Origin: Candidatus Peregrinibacteria bacterium GW2011_GWF2_38_29
GTDB lineage: Bacteria; Patescibacteriota; Gracilibacteria; UBA1369; UBA12463
Direction: 5' to 3'
Length of the DNA: 64,000 nt
NCBI GenBank assembly: GCA_000992695.1
Contig: LBUS01000006.1
Span: 1-64,000, forward strand
Within the stretch, counting starts at the first letter, position 1. Each line of letters starts with the position of its first letter. The notes below the pieces were generated by a model. The model had not been told where the DNA came from and made no database searches. It worked only from the letters and a program-made list of their open reading frames with translations. Below, one piece after another: positions 57,014 to 64,000 of this stretch. A program made the position numbers and the translations under genes.

Positions 57014-60000
57014 ATGAACAGACCAAGCGCAGGCGCAGATGAAGGCCGCGACATTTTGCACCAACAAACAATAATGCTTTCTGAAATCGATGAAAAAACC
57101 AGAGATAGGCTGGTGGAGCTTGCGCGTGCGGTTCTTGCAGGGGAAGCGTCGGCGAGTTCAAAACTGAGAATAATGTTTCAACGCACGAAGTTGCCATATC
57201 CTGATGCTGTAGGACTCCAAAACATTATAGACGCAAACGATTTAGAAGTGGTGATTCCGGAGAACACAGATGAAATCGTTGATGCGTGTATTGATGGGAT
57301 GGATGCATTCCAAAATGGTCATTCTCCTTATGGTATACGAGCATTTTTGTCAAAAGCAATATATGAAGTTACGGGAAAGGTGAAAGTAAGATTGGCCGGA
57401 GAGGAGTTCTTTGACTTAATAGCAAAATGTACTTCGGACGAAAGGCGAAAAATTATCAAGAAAATATATTTAAATTGGGAATATGCAGCTTCTTCAGAAT
57501 CAGAAATTCAAGGCGACAATGTGGTAAGGGAAATGTTTATCATTGCGGCATTTATTGCGGCATCAGCACATGCTACGGAGGATGACTTGGCATTTTCGAA
57601 AGAGCTTTACAGGGAAGCTATAGAGTTAAAACCGGAGCTGGAAGAGGAAAAGAAAAAACAAGAAAGAGCTAACGAAGTTCGTAGAAAACTTGCAGAATTT
57701 TTTCAACCAAACGCAAGGAGTAAAGAGTTGCTGGAAAGCGAAGATGCGGCAAAAGAATTTGTAGGATTGATGACCGAATATACTTATATAGCAAGCGAAT
57801 GCAGCGTTGGCGTAGTGCGTATTATGTATGACGTTTTCGCGCTTTCTCTTGAGGCTCAAATGACAAAAGATAGGCTTCAAGGCAAGCCGGTTCCGTCAAA
57901 GGGGAAAACGAAAATAAAATTTGAATCCGCGGAAAAAATATACATGGCTATGCTTTTAGCGGAATATGGCGGCCCGGAATATGCGGACGCTTTTAATAAG
58001 GCTGTGATCGGTGTGGCGCACGAAGATGAGAACAGGGTAAACAGAGAGGCAATGAGAACATATTCTATCAACGGGGGCGAGTTTTCCAGAAGAGTGACTT
58101 ATAAATATTTAACAAAAGAAACCGGCGATCATAAAAAGGCAAAATTTGAAGCTGCGGCGTACGTGCCATATTACAGCAGGGGTTTAAAAAATAGAGTTGA
58201 AGAGGCAATTAAAAGATCACGAGCAAGTGGAAAGGGGTTAGTTGTGGGCGACAGAATGGTGCGTGAAGTAATGGAGAAAAGTATAGTTGAAGAGGCGATA
58301 GAGGCATTATGCAATGAAATAGTTATGGCGAAAAACGAGAGCGGAAAAATTACAAAAGAAGATGTCGAGAGAGTTATGGATAAAGTTAAATTTATGGAAG
58401 CCGCAATGATAATAAAGAAAGGAGAGGTGAGCAGGCTGCGAAACGGGGTAAGAAATTTCTTGGAAAGGGAGGGCGTAGCCAATTTGATAAATGGCGAGAA
58501 TCTAAAAGATTATGGGTATTACGACCCGGATAATTTAGGCGAAAAATTTTATACTGAAGGGGTTGATATATTTATAAATAAATTAGGGAATAGAAACGCA
58601 GAGGTTAACGGGTCTTTGGTGCAGGATCATTACGCGCTGGGGATGGAATATATGCATTATTTAGTTGAAATGAATAAGTTGGGAGAAGGAACTGACGCAG
58701 AGCTTGCATATTTTAGAAAACATAGAAGAAAATACGAAATTTTTGCTCAAAACGTACCGGAAGAAGACATTATAAATGCATATGGTGGAGCAATTACTGG
58801 CATGGCACCAATTATTCAACGCGAAATGTATGAGATGTTTTTTAAAAATTTAAAAACGCACGAAAGGGTTATAAGATATATGACGGCTAGTGTAGTTGGT
58901 AGAGACGTTAACGACGAAAGCCTGCGTGAAAATGCAAAAGCAATATGCAAAGCTTTGTTTATGGGATCATACGCAGATAGAAATATAGATTTTTTAATTC
59001 AACTATTCCACGAAGAAGAACGGGCATCTTTTTATGGCTCAGGGAGAGCGCTGTCAGTTTATATAACCCCACTTTTAAAGGATAGAAAATTGGTGTTTAA
59101 AAAATTATTAACGGGCGCGATTAAAAGCGAAGATGATCTGAAAGATGCAAGAAAAAGTTTAAAAATAAATAGGAGTATTTTAGCTAATCTAGGCGGACGA
59201 TTTAAGCGTGAATTTATGGAAGAATTCTGTACTTTGCCAATATTTTGGGAAGCCGGTGGCGCACGCACGTCAGCAGTCCGGCTTGCGGCTAAATTTTTTG
59301 AAGAAGATGCGGACGTTAAACTGTTTACCAATATAATGACAGAGCAGTCAGACGCAAGAGCGGAACAAGGAAAACCGGATAAAACAGTCCCGGCAACAAG
59401 AGAGTTGGCATCATCTGTTTCGGCGCAAATTGCAGAAGATTTGGAGACATTGAATCGCACAGAGCAAATAAGCGAGATGTCTGGAAGTCTAAAAATATGC
59501 AAAAAACGTGTTATGGGAGATGGAATTAGCTATAAAGGTGCGATGTCCGTTGTTGATACACCTCTTAATAAAGTTTTTAAAAAGATTTCAATCAAAAAGA
59601 CAAGAAACGGGGACGGCAAAATAACATATGCGTGGTTTTTAACGGGGCAAAACGAACAAGGCGCATATACATTTGAAGGAATTTTTGATGAAAACAATAA
59701 AGCGAGTTTTATTTTTAGACGCAAAGGTATGCCATTTGGGAAGAACATATCGCATGAAAACCTTGAAGGGTGTAGCGAGCGGTTTTTACAAGAGATTGAA
59801 TATGTGGTTTTGGTATTTTTAAAAACATTCTATGACGAACAGCCGGAAATGCCGGAAGAGATAGTTGAACCGCCGACACCGGTTATAGAGCAGCCGTCAG
59901 TCACATTGGAAGAGTCGGAAGCGGCAGTTGAAGTACCCTCGGAAGTAGAGCAATTGGTAGAGTCGCAGCAAGAGCTTCTAGAGCCTCCAGAGTCGGATGA

Positions 60001-61114
60001 TGAAATTATTTTTGTTGACGCAGTAACAGCTGAAAGAGATATAACTCCAAGAAAAAGCATGGGGTCCGTAAAAATAGATTTCACAACGGCAAAAGATCGT
60101 GCACAACAAGCAGTAAGAAGAAAAGTAATTTTAGTGCAACAAAAAAGAGCTTTGGAACTTTTCGAATCAGATAATCCGGATATGGATGAATTAAAAGCGA
60201 TGCGCGTTTATAAAAAATATGAAAAAGAAGGTGGCAGAATGGAATATCGTCCATGCAAAGACACTGTTACTGTTTGGCAAGAATATAAAAAAGGACTGAT
60301 TCAGCTTTCAGAAATTTTTGCAGTGGACGTTGATCCATTTTCAAGAATTTTAGGGTATGCGCAAAGAGAAGAAGAAAGGCGTGTTGATCCTGGAGCAAAA
60401 CTTTTGGACGAAGCGTTAAGAAGAGGAGGTTTGGTGCTCCCGGGACAAACAGAAACAGAAGGAAAAAGACTGGAGGGATTTATCTACGAGCATATAGACG
60501 AGGTACCTGGAGCAGGCGTCGTTGAGCTTACAGCAATTGTAAAAAAACAGGCATCAAAAGCGGCACTTGGGCTGCATGATGAAATGGCAATATCAGGCAT
60601 TATAGAAGGCTTGGATTTAAGTCCGGCACCAATGGGGCAATTGGAAGTCAGTTTTGATAGAAATGAAAACCAAGAACGACTTTTTCAAGCCGCGTTAAGA
60701 TTTTTTAGCGATGATCCTGAATTAAAAATAATAGAGCAAGAAAAAAATGAGAAATTAAGGCTAGCGCGAGAAGCTTTAGTCGAAGCGCTTAATAGCGGTA
60801 AGCCAGGCAGAGCGTTCAATATCGTGCAAGAAATAGGAAGAATTGAAGCTGAGGCAATGGTAAAAATGGAAGAACACAGGGCAATCGTTAAAGAAACTTT
60901 GGCAAGATTAAAATCAGATGAAATAAGGATTGTATTGGTTCAGCCTTGCCAATTTGAAGTTCAAAGAACGTACGTTCAAGGTTCATATTTATCATTGCAA
61001 GAGCTAAAGGACGGCAAGAGAAAGCGTGTTAGAAAAACAAAGTCGGGAGAAGCCACGAACGCAGACGGGGCAATAGCGGAAGCGACAGATGTCCCGAACG
61101 CCACGGAAGTCTAA
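57014..61114 (+). CDS. Large cytoplasmic protein of unknown family
   Basis: 1366 aa intact ORF, no signal peptide or TM seen, helical N-terminal ~800 aa, beta-like segment (GDGKITYAWFLTGQNEQGAYTFEGIF), P/E-rich linker, charged C-terminal region. Confidence 0.7.
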   Translation: MNRPSAGADEGRDILHQQTIMLSEIDEKTRDRLVELARAVLAGEASASSKLRIMFQRTKLPYPDAVGLQNIIDANDLEVVIPENTDEIVDACIDGMDAFQNGHSPYGIRAFLSKAIYEVTGKVKVRLAGEEFFDLIAKCTSDERRKIIKKIYLNWEYAASSESEIQGDNVVREMFIIAAFIAASAHATEDDLAFSKELYREAIELKPELEEEKKKQERANEVRRKLAEFFQPNARSKELLESEDAAKEFVGLMTEYTYIASECSVGVVRIMYDVFALSLEAQMTKDRLQGKPVPSKGKTKIKFESAEKIYMAMLLAEYGGPEYADAFNKAVIGVAHEDENRVNREAMRTYSINGGEFSRRVTYKYLTKETGDHKKAKFEAAAYVPYYSRGLKNRVEEAIKRSRASGKGLVVGDRMVREVMEKSIVEEAIEALCNEIVMAKNESGKITKEDVERVMDKVKFMEAAMIIKKGEVSRLRNGVRNFLEREGVANLINGENLKDYGYYDPDNLGEKFYTEGVDIFINKLGNRNAEVNGSLVQDHYALGMEYMHYLVEMNKLGEGTDAELAYFRKHRRKYEIFAQNVPEEDIINAYGGAITGMAPIIQREMYEMFFKNLKTHERVIRYMTASVVGRDVNDESLRENAKAICKALFMGSYADRNIDFLIQLFHEEERASFYGSGRALSVYITPLLKDRKLVFKKLLTGAIKSEDDLKDARKSLKINRSILANLGGRFKREFMEEFCTLPIFWEAGGARTSAVRLAAKFFEEDADVKLFTNIMTEQSDARAEQGKPDKTVPATRELASSVSAQIAEDLETLNRTEQISEMSGSLKICKKRVMGDGISYKGAMSVVDTPLNKVFKKISIKKTRNGDGKITYAWFLTGQNEQGAYTFEGIFDENNKASFIFRRKGMPFGKNISHENLEGCSERFLQEIEYVVLVFLKTFYDEQPEMPEEIVEPPTPVIEQPSVTLEESEAAVEVPSEVEQLVESQQELLEPPESDDEIIFVDAVTAERDITPRKSMGSVKIDFTTAKDRAQQAVRRKVILVQQKRALELFESDNPDMDELKAMRVYKKYEKEGGRMEYRPCKDTVTVWQEYKKGLIQLSEIFAVDVDPFSRILGYAQREEERRVDPGAKLLDEALRRGGLVLPGQTETEGKRLEGFIYEHIDEVPGAGVVELTAIVKKQASKAALGLHDEMAISGIIEGLDLSPAPMGQLEVSFDRNENQERLFQAALRFFSDDPELKIIEQEKNEKLRLAREALVEALNSGKPGRAFNIVQEIGRIEAEAMVKMEEHRAIVKETLARLKSDEIRIVLVQPCQFEVQRTYVQGSYLSLQELKDGKRKRVRKTKSGEATNADGAIAEATDVPNATEV

Positions 61115-61761
61115 GCCGCCATTTTTATAAAATATTCATGCACGCGAATGTCGTTCGTAAGTTCCGGATGGAACGTTGAAATTAGGATGTTGTTTTTTTG
61201 CGCGTTGCCGAATTTTCCTTCAGCCATCACAATTTCATTTTTATATTTCGCCAAAATTTCAACATTTTTTCCAACACTTTTTATTTTTGGCGCACGAATA
61301 AAAATCGCAGGAAAATCGCGCACTTTTTTGCGCGTCACGTTGCCTTTGTAGCCAACTTTTTCCCCGAGCACCGGAATTTCCACGTCTACCTCAAAGCTGT
61401 CAGTTTGTCTTCCATAAGCATTTCTTTCGATCTCCGCATCAATCACGTTAAAAGATTTCACGCCAATGCTCCCGTTATCTCCAAGGATTTTTTTTGCAAG
61501 CAAAATCGCTCCGGCACAAGTTCCATAAACCGCCATTCCGCTTTTAATTTTCTTTTTTATCGTATCAAAAAGTCCGCCACGTTTAAGCATCATGGAAATA
61601 TGCGTACTTTCTCCGCCGGGGATAATCAGTCCGCGAATATTTTCCAAATCGCGCACCGTTTTAACAAAAACGACTTCAGCGCCGCATTCTTCAAGCATCA
61701 TGGCGTGCTCTTCAACGCTTCCCTGAATATCAAGCACGCCAATTTTGACTTTTCGCCCCAC
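61111..61761 (-). CDS. pdxT: Pyridoxal 5'-phosphate synthase glutaminase subunit (GTG start proposed at 61761; ORF open to 61833)
   Basis: KIGVLDIQGSVEEHAMMLEECG; GLIIPGGESTHI; GTCAGAILLA; STFHPELTNDIRVHEYF. Confidence 0.92.
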   Translation of the reverse strand: MGRKVKIGVLDIQGSVEEHAMMLEECGAEVVFVKTVRDLENIRGLIIPGGESTHISMMLKRGGLFDTIKKKIKSGMAVYGTCAGAILLAKKILGDNGSIGVKSFNVIDAEIERNAYGRQTDSFEVDVEIPVLGEKVGYKGNVTRKKVRDFPAIFIRAPKIKSVGKNVEILAKYKNEIVMAEGKFGNAQKNNILISTFHPELTNDIRVHEYFIKMAA

Positions 61762-61820
61762 GGCTTTGACTTTTGAGCTGTGGTTTTGAGCTTTGAGTTT
61801 TGACTTTTGAGTTTTAGTTT
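61762..61820. repeat. 7-nt periodic low-complexity tract (NNTTTGA-like)
   Basis: gctttga-cttttga-gctgtgg...gctttga-gttttga-cttttga-gttttag. Confidence 0.75.
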
Positions 61821-62701
61821 CCGCGTTTCGCATAAAGATCCGTAAGTTTACTAATCTCCAAGCTCTTCATCGGTTCACCAAGCCCTTCTGATACGCGAGC
61901 CAAAACATTCGCATCATTAAAATGCAAAACCGCTTCAACGATAGCTTTCGCGCGTTTTAAAGGATCCGAAGATTTAAAAATTCCGCTTCCAACAAAAACA
62001 CCATCGCAACCCATTTGCATCATCATTGCTGCATCCGCAGGAGTGGCAAGGCCACCGGCTGCAAAATTTACAACAGGTAGTTTTTGATTTTTTGAAACGT
62101 ATTCAACGAGTGCAATAGGAACGCGCATTTCTTTTGCTTTTTCCGCAATCAATTCTTTTCCCGCACCTTTCAAAAATGCAATTTCGTCCTTCACGGCACG
62201 CACATGTCGAACGGCTTCAACAACATTTCCAGTACCCGCCTCCCCTTTTGTGCGAATCATTGCCGCGCCCTCATTTATGCGCCTTAAAGCTTCTCCGAGA
62301 TTTCTGCATCCGCAAACAAACGGAACTTTGAATTTCGATTTATCAACATGATATTGCTCATCCGCAGGTGTAAGCACCTCGCTTTCATCAATATAATCAA
62401 CGCCGAGCGCTTCAAGGATTTGCGCTTCCACGAAATGTCCGATGCGAACTTTTGCCATCACCGGAATCGAAACTGTTTTCATAATTTCTTTTATCATTTT
62501 TGGATCGCTCATTCTTGCAACACCACCTTGCGCACGAATATCCGAAGGAACGCGTTCGAGCGCCATAACCGCAACAGCACCCGCTTGTTCTGCGATTTTT
62601 GCCTGTTTTGCATTTGTCACATCCATAATCACGCCGCCCTTAAGCATCTGCGCGAGCCCGGATTTCAACTTCGGCGTATTTTTCAAAACTTTTTTTATCA
62701 T
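61814..62701 (-). CDS. pdxS: Pyridoxal 5'-phosphate synthase subunit PdxS
   Basis: [89 protein letters not shown]. Confidence 0.97.
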   Translation of the reverse strand: MIKKVLKNTPKLKSGLAQMLKGGVIMDVTNAKQAKIAEQAGAVAVMALERVPSDIRAQGGVARMSDPKMIKEIMKTVSIPVMAKVRIGHFVEAQILEALGVDYIDESEVLTPADEQYHVDKSKFKVPFVCGCRNLGEALRRINEGAAMIRTKGEAGTGNVVEAVRHVRAVKDEIAFLKGAGKELIAEKAKEMRVPIALVEYVSKNQKLPVVNFAAGGLATPADAAMMMQMGCDGVFVGSGIFKSSDPLKRAKAIVEAVLHFNDANVLARVSEGLGEPMKSLEISKLTDLYAKRGN

Positions 62702-62738
62702 AAATATTTTTATTAATTGTTATTGCGTCGGAATTCTA

Positions 62739-63935
62739 TCAAATATGCAGACTCTCAACAACATAATCAATGTCTTTATCTCCGCGACCCGACAAATTCA
62801 CTAAAATCGTTTGATCAGGCGAAAGTTCTGCCGCTAGTTTGCACGCATGAGAAATTGCATGCGCACTTTCGAGTGCAGGAATAATGCCTTCCAGTTGCGA
62901 TAATTCCATAAAAGAATCAAGGCATTCTTTATCACTTGCAAGTTTGTATTCGACGCGTTTTATATCTTTCAAGAAACTGTGTTGTGGCCCAACTCCCGGA
63001 TAATCCAAGCCCGAAGCAATCGAATAAACCGGTTCAGGATTACCGTCTTTGTCTTGCAGTAAATAAGTATGCATTCCATGAATATTTCCCGGTTCTCCCA
63101 AGGTCAAAGTTGCCGCATGATTTCCAGGCTGAAGCCCTTTTCCGCTCGGCTCAACGCCATAAATTTTAACATTTTCATCTTCCAGAAATGCCGAAAACAA
63201 GCCAATAGCGTTACTTCCTCCTCCAACACAAGCCACAAGATTATCAGGCAATTTCCCTGTCATTTCGAGAAATTGTTCGCGGGCTTCTTCTCCAACAATT
63301 CTTTGAAAATCTCGCACCATCATTGGAAAAGGATGCGGACCAACAACGGATCCGATTCCAAAAAATATATTTTGCGGGTCTTTAATAAATTCCATAAAAG
63401 CTGAATCAACAGCGTCCTTAAGCGTTTTCGTGCCCTGCGTAACAGGCACAACTTTTGCGCCAAGAATTTTCATACGCGTAACATTTGGTGCCTGTTTTGC
63501 GATATCGATTTCTCCCATATGGATTTCACACGGAAGTCCGACAACAGCTGCCGCAGTGGCTAGAGCAACACCATGTTGACCCGCTCCGGTTTCCGCGACA
63601 ATTTTATTTTTACCAATTTTTTTTGCAATCAAAGCCTCCCCAATAGTGTGATTTATTTTATGCGCGCCGGTGTGATTCAAATCTTCACGCTTTAAATAAA
63701 TTTTTGCACCGCCATATTTTTTGCTGAGTTTTTCCGCATAATAAATCGGGCTCGGCCTGCCAATATAGTTTTTGCGATAATAATTCATCTCATCTTTGAA
63801 TTCTTTTGTATCCTTGATTTTCGTATAGAAATCAGCAATTTCGTCGAAAATCGGTTTTAATTGATCCGGAATAATTTGTCCGCCATAATTCCCAAAAAAT
63901 CCTTTTTTATCCGGTTGAATATCATATTTTTTCAT
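62739..63935 (-). CDS. trpB: Tryptophan synthase beta chain
   Basis: [72 protein letters not shown]. Confidence 0.96.
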   Translation of the reverse strand: MKKYDIQPDKKGFFGNYGGQIIPDQLKPIFDEIADFYTKIKDTKEFKDEMNYYRKNYIGRPSPIYYAEKLSKKYGGAKIYLKREDLNHTGAHKINHTIGEALIAKKIGKNKIVAETGAGQHGVALATAAAVVGLPCEIHMGEIDIAKQAPNVTRMKILGAKVVPVTQGTKTLKDAVDSAFMEFIKDPQNIFFGIGSVVGPHPFPMMVRDFQRIVGEEAREQFLEMTGKLPDNLVACVGGGSNAIGLFSAFLEDENVKIYGVEPSGKGLQPGNHAATLTLGEPGNIHGMHTYLLQDKDGNPEPVYSIASGLDYPGVGPQHSFLKDIKRVEYKLASDKECLDSFMELSQLEGIIPALESAHAISHACKLAAELSPDQTILVNLSGRGDKDIDYVVESLHI

Positions 63936-64000
63936 GTTTTAATTGGTTAAATTTTAATAAAAATAATAAAAGCAATAATTTAATTCCTTGGCTTATAAGC

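Noticed and set aside
1-64000. Alternative code 25 (UGA=Gly), considered because of the CPR-like gene set
   Set aside because: UGA ends intact genes (e.g. mfd; holB stop overlaps next start as ATGA), and core genes are full length under the standard code.
1-64000. CRISPR arrays, tRNA, rRNA, IS elements or prophage
   Set aside because: No regularly spaced repeats, tRNA-like cloverleaf gaps, transposase/integrase or phage structural genes seen by eye.

Overview
AT-rich, densely packed bacterial chromosome segment using the standard genetic code. The gene repertoire and architecture suggest a Patescibacteria/CPR-like lineage, possibly Peregrinibacteria, but this is inference. No rRNA, tRNA, CRISPR array or transposase was recognised. 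Main blocks: (i) 0-22 kb, a surface-glycan locus: GT2/GT4 glycosyltransferases, a full GDP-D-glycero-alpha-D-manno-heptose set (gmhA/hddA/gmhB/hddC), a GMD-like dehydratase, rfbB, an AlgI/AlgJ-like O-acetylation pair, an O-antigen-ligase-like protein and acyltransferase 3; (ii) a sigma-factor-like protein with a repetitive E/Q/P linker and one TM helix, and a ~40-Cys protein with duplicated zinc-ribbon ends; (iii) a 2430-aa secreted SLH protein; (iv) a CYTH-domain protein, a RHH/RelE-type toxin-antitoxin pair with a clear operator, and tmRNA with an unusually long tag; (v) mfd and dnaN, divergent from a thioredoxin-like lipoprotein/CcdA pair across an AT-rich oriC candidate; (vi) housekeeping genes: rny, VanW-type protein, PSP1, holB, murF, infC-rpmI-rplT; (vii) an ispG-dxr-ispDF-ispE MEP cluster with a divergent IspDF; (viii) a 1366-aa protein of unknown family, then pdxT-pdxS and trpB. 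Higher-scale signals: near-absence of Shine-Dalgarno motifs with a recurrent CCCTCAC pre-start motif; dispersed 7-nt-periodic tracts at gene ends; a family of near-consensus 17-nt-spacer promoters in front of genes of unknown function; a divergent promoter pair sharing one -35; and a GC-rich multi-hairpin intergenic element.
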